NCBI GenBank assembly: GCA_025667525.1
Contig: CM046882.1
Location: 551,316,630-551,380,629 of the forward strand
DNA length: 64,000 nt
From: Glebionis coronaria
Taxonomy: Eukaryota; Streptophyta; Magnoliopsida; Asterales; Asteraceae
Reading direction: 5' to 3'
Shown here: positions 46,016 to 58,675 of the stretch, one piece after another
Layout of the letters: each line of letters opens with the position of its first letter
How positions within the stretch are numbered: position 1 is the stretch's first letter
Translations under genes and position numbers: made by a program
Notes under the pieces: generated by a model
Told to the model about the DNA's origin: nothing
The model's database searches: none
The model's input: the letters and a program-made list of their open reading frames with translations, nothing else

Positions 46016-47144
46016 ATGATTTATCCTATCTCCGATAGCCCATGGGTGAGCCCAATCCATTGTGTCCCTAAAAAGGGAGGAATGACCGTTGTGCCTAATG
46101 AAAACAACGAGTTAATTCCCACTCGTGTTGTGACCGGTTGGAGGGTGTGTATTGACTACCGAAAGTTAAATGACGCCACTCGTAAAGATTACTTTCCTTT
46201 TCCCTTCATGGATCAAATGTTGGAGCGACTCGCGGGAAATGAATTCTATTGCTTTTTAGATGGTTTTTCCGGTTACTTTCAAATCCCTATCGACCCTCGT
46301 GATCAAGAGAAGACTACGTTTACGTGTCCTTATGGAACGTTTGCTTGCTTATCATAGGATGCCTTTCGGACTTTGTAATGCACCGGGTACGTTTCAACGG
46401 TGTATGATGGCGATTTTTCACGATATGATCGAGAAGTCGATGGAAGTGTTTATGGATGACTTTTCGGTATTTGGCAATTCGTTCACGTTGTGTTTATCTA
46501 ATCTCGAGCAAATGTTAAAACGTTGTGAAGAAACCAATCTTGTGCTTAATTTGGAAAAATGTCATTTTATGTGTAAACAAGGAATCGTCTTAGGACATAA
46601 GGTCTCGAAAGCGGGGATTGAGGTCGATAAAGCTAAGGTAGACGTCATCGCCAAGTTACCTCATCCCAAAACCGTTAAGGGAGTTAGGATTTTCCTAGGC
46701 CACGCGGGCTTTTATCGCCGTTTCATCAAGGACTTTTCGAAAATCTCTCGACCTATGACACACCTTCTCGAGAAGGATGCTCCTTTTAACTTCAATGAGG
46801 ATTGTGTTAGAGCTTTCGAAACTCTCAAAAGGAAACTTACCGAAGCCCCCATTCTTGTTGCTCCTAATTGGGAACTACCCTTTGAAATCATGTGCGATGC
46901 AAGTGATTATGCTATAGGGGCCGTCTTAGGGCAACGTTATGACAAGCATTTCCGTCTTATCCACTATGCTAGTAAGACGATGACCGAGGCTCAATTAAAG
47001 TACACCACAACAGAAAAGGAATTCCTTGCCGTGGTCTATGCTTTTGAGAAATTCCGACCTTATCTCGTCTTAACTAAAAGCATCGTGTATACCGACCATT
47101 AAGCTATCAAGTATCTCTTAGCTAAGCAAGATGTTAAGCCGAGA
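46016..47144 (+). pseudogene. Athila-like reverse transcriptase and RNase H, frameshifted
   Basis: RT blocks in order: SPWVSPIHCVPKKGG, RVCIDYRKLNDATRKD and FLDGFSGYFQI, then a frameshift near 46350, then HRMPFGLCNAPGTFQRCM, the catalytic VFMDDFSVFG (near 46450) and FLGHAGFYRRFI. RNase H follows with IMCDASDYAIGAVLGQ and TTTEKEFLAVVYAFEKFRPY. A TAA replaces a codon at VYTDH near 47100, just before AIKYLL. The enzymes would copy element RNA into DNA. The frameshift and stop prevent a full product. Confidence 0.9.
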
Positions 47145-48621
47145 TTGCTTCGTTGGATGCTCCTCCTCCAAGAATTTGATGTCACCGTACTTGACGAAAA
47201 AGGAGCCGAGAATCTAGCGGCCGATCGTCTCTCTCATCTAGAAGATCCTCACAAAGATGTTTTCGAGAACAAGGAAATCACCGAAACATTTCCTCTCGAG
47301 ACTCTCGGTGTAGTGAATTCTAAAGACACCACCCCATGGTTTGCCGATATTGCAAATTACCATGCGGGCAATTTCATAATCAAGGGTATGACGACACAAC
47401 AAAAGCGAAAATTCTTTCGTGACGTCAAGTTCTATTTTTGGGACGACCCTTATCTCTTTCGGGTTTGTGAGGATCTACTCGTTCAACGTTGTGTTTTTGG
47501 TGTCGAAGTTTCTAATATCCTTAGAGCTTGTCATGAGGGACCCATGGGTGGTCACCATGGTGCTAATCTCACGGCTAAGAAAGTGTTCGATGCCGGCTTC
47601 TTTTGGCCTTCTATCTATCGTGATGCACACGCACTTGTGAAGTCGTGTGATTCGTGCCAACGTCAAGGAAAATCGTCTCAACGTGATGAAATGCCGCAAA
47701 ACATAATTCAAGTGTGTGAGATTTTCGACATATGGGGTATAGACTTTATGGGGCCGTTCCCATCGTCTCATGGTAACAAGTATATCCTCGTCGCGGTGGA
47801 CTACCTTTCTAAGTGGGTGGAAGCTAAGGCTTTACCTACTAATAATGCTCTGTGGTAGTGAAGTTTTTGAAACAACTATTCTCTCGGTTCGGAACCCCTC
47901 GTGCTATTATAAGCGATCGTGGAACCCATTTTTGTAATGACCAATTCGAGAAGGTCTTAAAGAAATATGGAGTTACTCATCGTCTTTCTACGGCTTATCA
48001 CCCGCAAACGAGTGGGCAAGTCGAGGTTTCGAACCGAGCTTTGAAGAGGATTTTAGAGAGGTCGATTGGAGAAAACCATGCTTCATGGTCCGACAAACTC
48101 GATGACGCTTTATGGGCCTTAGGACCGCTTATAAGACACCTATCGGTTGCACTCCTTATAAGTTAGTCTATGGGAAGAATTGTCATTTGCCCATTGAATT
48201 GGAGCACAAGGCATATTGGGCCCTTAAGCATGCAAACTTTGACTTGAAGACCGCGGGAGATCACCGGAAAATAAAATTGAATGAATTGGATGAATTAAGA
48301 GACAATGCGTATGAAAATTCATTGATTTTCAAAGAAAATACTAAAAAGTTTCATGATGCAAAGATTAAAAACCGGGTTTTTAACGTTGGTGATCAAGTGT
48401 TACTTTTTAACTCTAGACTTAAAATATTTTCCGGGAAATTGAAATCTCGTTGGTCGGGTCCTTTCACCGTTACACAAGTGTTTCCTTATGGGACCATCGA
48501 GCTAGCTCAAGATGATGGTCCTAATTTCAAGGTGAATGGACATAGGCTTAAGCACTACTTTGGTGGGGAAATTCCTTCAATGGTTGACCTCGACCAAGTC
48601 ACCTTCCCCAATGATAATTAG
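47145..48621 (+). pseudogene. Athila-like integrase, two frameshifts
   Basis: After the RNase H end ([13 protein letters not shown]), the zinc-binding region reads [17 protein letters not shown] and SCDSCQRQG (47535-47670). The core has D in GIDFMGPF, D in IISDRGTHF and E in SGQVEVSNR. Frameshifts lie near 47855 and between 48112 and 48166, at DALWALG where another frame begins GLRTAYKTP. The C-terminal part (VGDQVLLFNSRLKIFSGKL) ends at the stop at 48621 after DQVTFPNDN. It inserts element DNA in a host. The frameshifts disable it. Confidence 0.88.
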
Positions 48622-50783
48622 CATTGAGGGGATCGAGTCGATCTCATGACTCGGTAATCAAAAACGAGGTGCCTCATGGGGGAGATCCCATGCTTATCCT
48701 TTTATGCTTGCTAACCACTAATAAGGGGACTTGTACCCTTCAAACTCGTTGTCTCATGGTTGTTTGTGATTGTGTTATCTAGATCATCATCATCATCTAC
48801 GATTGAAGACTCTCGTGTATGTTTACGTGAGCCTCCATCGTTTGCTTGAAGAAGTTTTTCACGAATCCATTGACATATCCTTTATTGTTCTAACAATTAT
48901 CTTTTAGCATAATTCATAAACGGCTTTAGATATATTGTTGATCACCCTTTCCATGCTAGATCCTAAGCGTTCGATTCTTCGTCTCTAGTATGGGGGTGCT
49001 CCACCCTTAGACTCGAAACATTGGGGACAATGTTTACTTTTAGTATGGGGGGTGAATAGGTACTTGCTTTGCTACGCCCTCACTCTTTCCAACTTTCAAT
49101 GTTTTGTTTTGTTGCTAATAAGGCTAAAAATGGCCAAATTTTAAAATATTTCTTAGTTTTCATAAGTTCTTTTAAGACACGAATGTATATTTTCTGATGG
49201 GTAGAATAAGAGCTAATTTTTGACTTGATGGGCATTTGGAGCCATTTACATTCCTTAACCCGCGCAATTCAATTTTTGCTAGACTTTTATATAGGGAACT
49301 TTAAAACGCGAAAGTCTTAACTCATTCGGGTTAAGAACAAGAACTTTTCGCAAGTTCTTATAATTGATCCTAGAAAGTCACTTATCAAGGGAACTATAAA
49401 ATGCATTCTCTAAACTTGAAAAAGTCCAAGAAAGTGCAAGATTCTATAGGTGGCTTGAAAACCCAAAACTTTGATTTGATATAGTCTTAATGAAAGCTAA
49501 TCCAAATTTGGCTTAATTTTGACTTGCATGGCTAAGTATTCACGAGTCTCTTTAATTAGAGGTCTTTATATAGTGAAGAACGAGAGATGATAGAGTTAGA
49601 CAAGTGATCATGCTAAACGTAGAACATGAAAATGTTCTTTCAAAAACTCATATGTTTTTAATTGTGGCTTTTTCTTCCTATAAGATCAATGCATTAGGAA
49701 TAAAAATAATTGCAATAAGTAAGGTCGTACGATTTGAAAGGTTACTTAGCCTCTAGCGCAAGATCGTTTAAAAGTTGCTCGGGGTTGAATAGAGTTCATA
49801 GCCAAGGCATAACTTATTGAAGCGGGACGCGAAGATTGGTGATGATCCAAAAAGGCCCTAACAAGGCATGAGGAGCCCTATTTTGTTGCTAAAGATCCAA
49901 GATGATGTGAAGTATCATTATTCCTAAATCAATATGAAGGATCGAGACACACGACGAAAAGCAATTACTCCCCTAAAGATCATGGAGAAAGTCTATCCGA
50001 AAAGACCCTTACAAGGTATGAGGATAAATATATCCAAGTCCGAGAAGGATGCGGATCGTTGTATATCAAAATCCAAAGTAAAGATTGAAGAAAAATGATG
50101 AAGTCGTGGTCCAAATATGAAGAATCTCTCAAAAACGTCAAGTGAAGACATTCCAAATATATGAAGAGAAGACCATAATTTCAAGAACGTCTTCCCAAGA
50201 TTTGAAGTATGAAGTACATGCCAAATATCGGTCCGAGAAAGGTCTCAAATCGTGGAACGAGTTATGCCAAGATATGAACTTAAGGAGATACACGAGAAGC
50301 CGTTTTAAAAGATTTTGTCCTTCGGCTAACTATCGATTAAATCGTGCTACTTTGCTTTCGGACTAATAACTACTCAAATAAGTCAATATAATCACTTGTG
50401 ATCCATGACAAATAGTAAAAAATGCTAGTAACCCATTTCCTTTTATAATAACTAGGATTGCTGGGAGAAAAAGTATTACACAATTTGGACGTATGAGTAG
50501 TGTTAGCATTGTGACTTGTACCAACAATGATCTCGTTTTTGCACTTAGCATGGAATGTATGACAATCAAGGATGACGAAGTTTACTCTAAGGGACATTTA
50601 CTTGTTTCTATTCTTTGACCCTAAAAGTCACATTTGTGATGAAAATCATACATTATGTCTTTACACATCTTCGTAGTATTATTGCAAGTCTTTTACTTTT
50701 CAATAAAGGGTAATAAAATTGAACTTTGGTGATGCTTAGATACTTTATTCTAGCATTGCGTGAGGGCACGACAATGGCTTAGT
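48622..50783 (+). other. Region between pol and 3' LTR of the Athila-like element
   Basis: 2.1 kb with no ORF longer than about 75 codons and no recognised motif. In some Athila elements this place holds an env-like ORF. If one was here, it has decayed beyond recognition. Confidence 0.6.
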
Positions 50784-50792
50784 ATGTGGGAG
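50784..50792 (+). other. Polypurine tract of the Athila-like element
   Basis: atgtgggag immediately before the 3' LTR TG is the expected plus-strand primer. Confidence 0.7.
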
Positions 50793-53700
50793 TGATGAGA
50801 TGGCATTTATACATGATCTCATCGTTCTTTTCGGGCTTTAAATGCATAAAAATGTCATAAAATACCATATATATGCTTGTGTTTGTTTACTTGTGTATTT
50901 TAGGTATGGATATCGTGAAAAAGACAAAAGATCACAAGAAACAAGGAAAAACGGACACGAGAAACGAAGCCGTACAAAGAACCGGGCCCTAGTTCATGAT
51001 TTATCCAACAAATACCCTTGAAGACTTGAAGATATGCAAGATTGATCCTCAATGAATGAAGAAATGACACTTAAAACCCTTGTGAAATCATAATTACAAG
51101 TTTGGTCCCTTAAGTTTGTCAAAATTACACAAATGGTCCTTCAACTATGAAGAAATGGAAAGATTAATCCCTCAACTATTCAACATTGTCATTAATGGTC
51201 CCTCATGAAGCCAAAGATACATTGAAGACCTTTGAAGATCAACAATGTCCAAAATCAGTCCTTGAACTATTCAAAAATGGCAAAAACAACCCTTGAAACA
51301 CTTTTGGAAAAGTTTTGTGCCAAAAGTATGAAAATCAGAACTTGTATAACAAAGGAATATGTTTTATAGGGCTAAAATTCTTATTATACATGTTTGCCCA
51401 AAGAACAAGGACTAATGTTGTGCAAGTGAAACATTTGAAACGAAATTGCGCCAAACACACAACTTTCCCCTAAAATCGGATCAAAAACATTACTGTTTAC
51501 CTTTCTTCACCCCCAGAAAATACTTCACTTAAACAAAGGGTAATTTTCAATTACCCAGGCACATGTGTGATTCACACATGCAGAAACACATCCCACACCA
51601 AAAACCCTCACCCCCACTCACCAAGAGGCCCCACCATTCAACACGTCAACCAATCAAAACCCAACTTCCTCTCCAAGTAAACTGAAGATAAAAAACCCAC
51701 ACTCTTAGCTTCATCCCATAGCTATTTTAAACGGTTTGGATCATTTTAGACAGCTCACAACCAAGAATCGTCTAGAAGACCTCAAGGACATTATAGGAAA
51801 TTCACTTCTAGGGTTTGTGAACAGTGTAGGCTTAGCATTTGTCTATAAAAGGAGACCTCAACCTGTGAGAGTCCCTTTGTTCTAGTTTTAGGCTATCAAT
51901 CTTTGTAATCCCTTTTTAAGTTAATAAAATTTGATTTTTAGAAATTTGTGAAATCTTGTTCTTGTTTATTAAAAGTTGGTGTTAGAATAGCCTAATTCTG
52001 AGTTCCATTTTAATGTTTGAAGGTTTTTGAGGCAAGGTTTTAATTGATAAGGCTTGTGTTTCAAAAATCAGAAAGTTTTGGTTATTTGATCTCACTTTAT
52101 TGTTTGTTCATCTTAGCAGCATTGGAAGTTGGTACTTGTTCTGCTAGTACCTCAGCTCAAACAATCCAGGGCCTGGATGTAGGTCTTGGAGGTTTGCATC
52201 TTCTCCCTTTTCATTTTCTCTTTAAATTTCTGAATATTTGTGATTTTTGCTTGATTGTTATTGAATCTGTGTTTTTATGGTTGATTATTGTTTATCTGGT
52301 ATTGTTTGATGTTTATGAGGTGTTGTTAGCTTGATTTGTGGGTTAAATCTTGATAATCCTTTGAAAACTTGTCAAAACAGGTTATTAAGGGGTGTTTGGG
52401 TTAACTGCATAAGCAGGATTTGTGGTTTGTTGAGTGTTGGTTTTGTGTTGTTATCTATTGGTACATGTGTATCTGATATACTTGGTTACTTATTTGCATA
52501 TTTTGTGGTTTGGAACACCTAGATTCTAAATAGGTCTATAAAATCTTGTTTACTTGATAAATTTGGCTTAGGTTTAAGGGACACCTAGATCTAATCATAT
52601 ACTAGGGCTAACAAGTGATTAAACCTAGTTAATATCACCAGGGAAAGAGATTTGAGTGCCTGAATTTGGATCTGTGGTCAATTAGATCAGCAAAGTAGGC
52701 TTTTGTTCTTGTAGTTCATATCAGTAACCTTAATCTGCTTTGATCTTGTTCTTTACCTTGTTTCAGTGCTTGATATAAGTTTGTTTGTGCTTATTCATAT
52801 TTTATATAGCTTGTGTATGAATCCTGTTGAATTTGGTTGGCTTATTCATGCTATATCTGCTTATTTGTGCATAACTGCTTATTTTCCCAAGTCTGTGCAA
52901 TATCTGGTGACTGTTTGATTAATTTGGGCTTATTGTGTGAACCAAATTGTGATTTTCTTGTTGATATTGACTCCTTGTGATTCACTGATCACAAGGGTGC
53001 CCTTGTTTCCAATTGAATCCAACTAAATCTCTCTAAAAAGCTTGGTCAAATAGTCAAAGCAATGGGAACTCCTTTCCCCTGCTGCTAGCCACTACTAGTG
53101 TTAATTGGGTTTCAGCTTATCAATAAGCTATAATAGCTTATTTTAACCAGCAACAACTTGGATTTTGTAATAGGTGCTCATTATTTGACCCATTTATTCA
53201 TACTGGAGCATTTGGTGGGTTGACTTTAGGGTTTGGCTAGAAAACCAACCAGATTGACTTTTTCATAAGTGCTTATTGGTTCATTCTGGCTTATTGGTTT
53301 AGCTTATTGGAATTTTGTTGATTGATTTGGCTTATTGAGTTCATTTGTGACATTTTGCAAGTTGAATCAAGTTCTGAGGTGCCCTAAATCTCAAACCCGA
53401 CTATTTTGTCTTTTAGTGAAATTGTACTTTACTTATTTCTGGCTTATTGAGTGTACTTTTTCAAAATTTATTTTTACAGATCTCTTAAGCATCCCAAAAG
53501 AAGGTTGTGTGTCAAATTAGAGCTTATGGCATTAGCTTATTGCTTAATGGGCTAAAAAGTCCAATAAGGATAAGCTGTTTGCTTATTAAGTTGTGATAAG
53601 CTCACTTTTAGCTTTTGGGCCTTTAGAGTTTTGTGTTTAGAATCAAATTTTGTGTTATATGGGGCTTTTCCATGTCAATTGGGCCAAGTTTGATTTTTGG

Positions 53701-54549
53701 GATAAAAAGCCCATTTAAGTGGACTGTTTTTGGTTTTGGCCCATTTGAGGGCCCAATAGGGGTATTCTGGTCATTTCACTTTCATTTCCTGTTAATTAGG
53801 TTAAAATAAACTAGTCTGCAAATTTTTAAAATTTTTTATAATTTTTGGATTTTTAATATTATTTTAATATTATTTTATTATTATTTTTCAAATTTCACAT
53901 TTTTCAACTTTTTACATTTTTCTTAGCTTAAATACATTACAATAGGAATTTTGCAACTTTTAGAATAATTTTATCACCTTTAGATTAATTTTTATAATTA
54001 TTTTAAGTTTTTATAGTTTTTAAATCATTTTAAATAGTTTCTATTAGTTTTAAATTTTCTAAAAATAGTTTTTAATCTTTTTAGGTCATTTTTGAAGTTT
54101 ACCAATTGAAAAATCTTTATTTGGACTTTTTGATAATTTATTTGATTTTTAGGGCTTTAATTAGCATTTAAAAATTGAATATTTAATTATTTAAAAGGTT
54201 TGAAAATGTTTTGATCATTGGTAAACTCTTAGTTTATTTATTTTGATTTTTGGTGAATTTTTGGTAATTTTTTAGAATTGATTTTTATTTTAGCTTATTT
54301 TACGGTTTTACGTTAAGTCTTAGTAGTAATTAATTTCACACCTTCGTCATTCTCTATTCTCATCCTCTTCTAACCAATATTAATCTCAAATCATTTACAT
54401 CTTAGTCACACACATATACGTCCTTGGGAAACGAACTTTCATATCATAAGGGTCATTAGTGTTTGATTTTCCTAAATCGTCACTTAATACTTACCGCTCA
54501 TTTACGCTCTGTTGTTTTCCTAAACAAGAGGTGTAATTTACCACAATCA
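50793..54549 (+). repeat. 3' LTR of the Athila-like element
   Basis: 3757 bp, starting directly after the purine tract (atgtgggag) and ending ccacaatca before the copia LTR resumes. Its TATA box tataaaag is at 51844-51851. Confidence 0.92.
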
Positions 54550-55120
54550 GCAGCGTTTCATCGATTCCTGGAGTTTGAACCGTCGGATCGTCACGATTTT
54601 CAAACTAACGCTTCCTTACATATAAAGGAAGGTTTTGACCGTTGGGATCTTGATTTGGAGGCCTGCAAGTTCTGTTTAATTGCTCGGGCAGATCGCATCA
54701 GTTTGGTGATATTCTTCCTTTATTGTTCTTTGTTTGTTGCCATATAATCTTGATGTTGATTTCAAGTTATATGATGATCGTTGTATGCCTCTAGTGTTAT
54801 CTAGAGAAGACTTTGTGTACCTCTCTTGCTTGATTGATAGTGGATTTAAGCAGCACTAGGTGTTCCGTGGTTTTTACCCACTTTGGGGTTTTCCACGCTA
54901 AAGCTTTGGTGTTCTTGTTGTATGTTTTGATTACATTCTTATCGTTCATACGCCTGATTTGATATTAATTAGGGGCGGATTATAGTTACTTTAAGGTTGC
55001 CTTGTTTATTTACTTCCTCAGAGGTTCATACGGGTTAGGGTATGTGCTGTCAAATGAAGACTAAATTCCGCATTTGTGTTGATACCATTGTGACCCTTTG
55101 CACTTATTACCCGTCAAATT

Positions 55121-55132
55121 TGGTATCAGAGC
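55121..55132 (+). other. Primer binding site of copia element 2
   Basis: tggtatcagagc, a perfect iMet primer site, follows the LTR end by four bases. Confidence 0.88.
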
Positions 55133-55168
55133 TGTAGGCTCTCGACTGGGGACATACCTGTTTGAACG

Positions 55169-55648
55169 ATGGAAGCTAATACAAGTAGGATGGTTAATTT
55201 GAATGGTTCTAATTATCATGTTTAGAAAGGGAAGATGGAGGATCTTCTTTATGTTAAAGACTACTACTTACCTATTCTTAGCACTGAGAAACTTGATAAT
55301 AAAAAAGAGGCAGAATGGACTATTTTCCAAAGACAGGTTTGTGGATATATTAGGCAGTGGGTTGATGATAATGTTTTGAACCACATTTGTAAAGTGACGT
55401 ATGCTCGTACTCTTTGGAACAAGCTTGAACAGTTGTATGCTAGAAAAACTAGAAACAACAAGTTGTTCTTGATTAAGCAAATGATGAGATTAAAGTATAC
55501 TGATGGGTCCCTATTACTGATCACTTGAATGTTTTTCAAGGTATTATAAATCAACTAGCAAGTATGGGTATCAAGTTTGAAGATGAGGTTCAAGGCTTGT
55601 GGCTTTTTGGTACTCTACCGGATACTTGGGAGACTTTTAGGACATCGT
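55169..55648 (+). pseudogene. Copia element 2 gag, truncated
   Basis: The reading MEANTSRMVNLNGSNYHV stops at TAG where the family has tryptophan (WKGKMEDLL). It then reads on through VKDYYLPILST, FQRQVCGYIRQWVDDNVL and LWNKLEQLYARKT. A single-base loss near 55509 shifts the frame before ITDHLNVFQGIINQLA. The last codons TLPDTWETFRTSL run straight into the chromovirus LTR at 55649. This is the copia Gag (UBN2-like) domain that builds the particle. Confidence 0.88.
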
Positions 55649-58591
55649 TGTAACACCCCATTTTGATAATGGAAATGTCACACGTAATCATGGCGTGTCA
55701 TCAAAGCATACAAGGAAAAATGTCTAAACATTACATGACCATAAAAGGAAAATACCGGAATCAAACATCGGTAGTCCATAAGTAAAGCTCGTCACACACA
55801 AACATGGTATAGTAAAGGAAAGGACTAAACAATGTCCATAGCAAATGTATCCAAAGAAAGGTAATGCATAAAGTAAAGAAAGGCTAGAAAGCTTCCAGTC
55901 CATATGCACGTACGCTTAAAGTCTACGAGCGTCCCTGAGTACCTGCCGTTTTGGGAACATAGAAAAGGAAAATGGTTGAGCAATACGCTCAGTGCACGGA
56001 TGTACGATAAAGCATGAATAGGATAAGCATATAACATATAACAGCGGAAGAAACTAAGTCCTGAGTAACCTGGTTAAGTCTTAATAAAACTAGTCTTATA
56101 GTTTGAAAAGACTTATGTTTATCTTGTAAAACTGTTTATCATATTTTACCATTAGCCAATATAGGTTATGAAAATCCACCGTGCATGAATACTTGGAGGG
56201 GTGACCTCATCATGCAAATTAGAGGGGCTGCCTCTAATTTAATATACTAGTTTTTGGGTAGGATGGATCAGCTCCTTGTGAAGGATGCAAGGCACACACC
56301 ACATTCACCATGAAATCCTGACTGAAAACATGTAACTAGGATGCACCCATACGCCCCACATGATAAATATAATATACATGGCCAAAAGCTGAAGGGACGC
56401 CACGAGCAATCACTCCGCCGTGGTGAAGTCATAACATCAGTGCCTCTAACGTTATGGTAATGGTACCTCCATAACTAGGTGAAACTGGTCATGCATGTAT
56501 ATGGCTATAGGTATTCTAAATTAAACATAAGCAATTCAAACACATACTTATACTACGGGAAAACATTTGGCTGCATACGGGGAATCCTAATAAGGAAAGA
56601 ATGTCCATACTGAAAGGACGGGAATCCGTACCTTATGTCTAGTGAACGAAGAAGACGAACTGAGAGGAATCCTACTTCCGTATCACTAATGCTACATAAA
56701 TACATACATGAATAAGTATCTGCTTACCAATACGTAACTGACTTTATGTCATGTCTTAGCTTATTTCACATGTTCTTATCATGTTTTACTGTTTTTAAGC
56801 CTTAAACTGTGTTTATCTTATATTCTGTTTACCCTGATGAAGTATTTCTGGTATTTCATGTATTATTATACTTATTGTGTAATAATAAGTAACTTTCCAA
56901 AAATAGCAGGTTTCCTAAAATAGAAAGTTTCCAAAAATAGAAAGTTTCCAAAAATAGAAAGTTACCAAAAATAGAAAGTTTCCAAAAATAGAAAGTTTCC
57001 AAAAATAGAATGTTACCAAAAATAGAAAGTTTCCAAAAATAGATAAGTTTCTAAAAATAGAAAGTTTCCATAAATAGATTAGCTGCCTTATTTAAATAAG
57101 TTTCCATAAATAGATTACCTGCCTGAAATAAATAAGTTTCTAAAAATAGAAAGTTTCCATAAATAGATTAACTGCCTTATTTAAATAAGCTGGTTAAATA
57201 AGCTAAGTATATAAGCCTAAGTGTTTTCATGATTATTCTCTAAGTCATATGATATAATGTATAGTTTATTAATTATTTCATGTAAATAAAATAAACTATA
57301 GGTTAAAATATTTAATTAAAGTATATCATGTTTTTAATTAAATAACATTAAATACTTAGGTTAAAACATGTATTATTATTTATTAATAATATAACCTAAG
57401 TCATGTTAATTAATTAATTAATTATAACCATGGTTTTTAAATAATTAATTAATTATAACTCTAAAAATATAAAAATGCTTAGGTTAATAATTTCATGATT
57501 TTAATAATTAATATAACCTAAGTCATGTTATTAAATTAATCATGTCATGTTTATTAATCTAATTTTAACATAAGATTATAAATACAATAATAATCTTAAC
57601 ATACACCGTGAACCGGATCTTGACTAAGAACCATGAACCGGACATGAAATCGACACCATACCCCGAACCACATCGGGGTTCCTCTTGTCTTGTTGCTGCC
57701 GTGGGACCCACACCAACCAACCGGGACCATATGGTCTCGGTGGTGGTCGAGTAGCCAAATCGAGACCCCTTCGGGGTTCGGTTTAGGCGCCAGCCAAAAA
57801 CAAACACCCCTAAAACACCCTTTTGATTTATTCCAAAACCAATTTCATGTTAGATCTATGATTTGATTAGGTTTCTTTAAAAAAACACATCGTGTTCTTA
57901 ATTATTTAAAAGATCAAATCAAAAGAAAAGAGTTAAAAGAATTACCGAATGCGTGGATCTAAACAAGGATGAACAAACACGAACACTAGCACCAAAACCA
58001 AGATCAAAGATCAAATAAACACCCCTTTGGTGTGTTTATGGGTTGCGGCCAAAAAGAAAAGAAAAGGAGAAGGAAGAACTTTTTTTTAGGTTTTGTAAAA
58101 ATCTTCTGTAAAAGTGAAAATGAGTAGTGATATTTTCCTTTTACCCTTCTTAGTAAATTTTTGAGATGGGCTTGGCCCATCTCTCCCTTGTTGCCGCGGG
58201 TAGGGGCCCCACATGGGGTACCCGTACCGTTTTCCGTGTCTCGATGTTTAATTACTCGTTCGTGATTATTTGTGTTCGCGTTTAATGTGTTCTCGTTAAA
58301 TAATTATCGTGACCTAATATATTTATTTACGCTCGTAATAAATATATATACGTAGTTAATAATAGTTCGTGATTTAATTACGTTCATGATTTCATGATCG
58401 CATGTTCGTGATTAATTATTGTCAAATAATTATTGCGTGCTCGTGCGTAGTAAATACTTATCGTGTTCTAACACGTACGTAATACGTAAAATCCTAACAT
58501 GTAATCGTAATCATTCTATAATAGGAAAGTTTTAATCTAATACGTACGATCATAAGGGTACTATTCATGGTAAAAGCATGCGGGTTTTACA
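55649..58591 (-). repeat. 3' LTR of chromovirus 2
   Basis: 2943 bp, TG…CA on the plus strand, homologous to 4074-6998 with noticeable divergence and a different number of the aaaatagaaagtttcc units (56895-57180). The ORF 57565-57807 is the LTR counterpart of 6010-6249 and is not a gene. Confidence 0.9.
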
Positions 58592-58605
58592 ACTCTTCCC
58601 CCCTA
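58592..58605 (-). other. Polypurine tract of chromovirus 2
   Basis: On the minus strand, aggggggaagagt stands directly before the LTR TG, which confirms that this LTR is the 3' one. Confidence 0.85.
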
Positions 58606-58675
58606 AAAAGAATAATTCGTCCCCGAATTATATATAAAGTAAACTGGAAAAGAAGAACATACCCGAATTCAATAT

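Larger units (their letters stand above)
38447..54549 (+). mobile_element. Athila-like Ty3/gypsy element, complete, inserted in a copia LTR
   Basis: A 16.1-kb element has 3.76-kb LTRs (38447-42205 and 50793-54549) that begin TGAT and end ATCA, a tRNA-Asp-type primer site, a polypurine tract, and a plus-strand gag-pol with RT before integrase. The flanks share gcag or agcag, a 4-5-bp target duplication whose exact limit is blurred by a shared A. Long LTRs, the tRNA-Asp primer site and the gag/pol motifs ([30 protein letters not shown]) are Athila-like. About 2.2 kb between pol and the 3' LTR is where some relatives carry an env-like ORF; none is recognisable. Several stops and frameshifts show it is dead. 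Confidence 0.92.
38272..55648 (+). mobile_element. Ty1/copia element 2, 5' end, split by an Athila-like element and cut by a chromovirus
   Basis: The 5' LTR starts tgttgggtatt at 38272, is broken at 38446/54550 by the Athila-like element, and resumes to about 55116 (…cccgtca). The two parts total about 740 bp. A primer site (tggtatcagagc, 55121-55132) follows, then gag from 55169. Gag is cut at 55648/55649 by the LTR of chromovirus 2. The rest of the element should lie beyond the right edge of that insertion, outside the window. The split copy gives the order of events: copia first, the other two later. Confidence 0.85.

Noticed and set aside
48622..50783. env-like ORF of the Athila-like element
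   Set aside because: No reading frame over about 75 codons and no signal peptide or membrane pattern in order. There is not enough to call it.
4074..58591. The two chromovirus LTRs as the pair of one 54-kb element
   Set aside because: Both internal parts are on the minus strand. The left LTR has a primer site (5') and the right one a purine tract (3'), the reverse of the order needed. They are two separate elements of one family.
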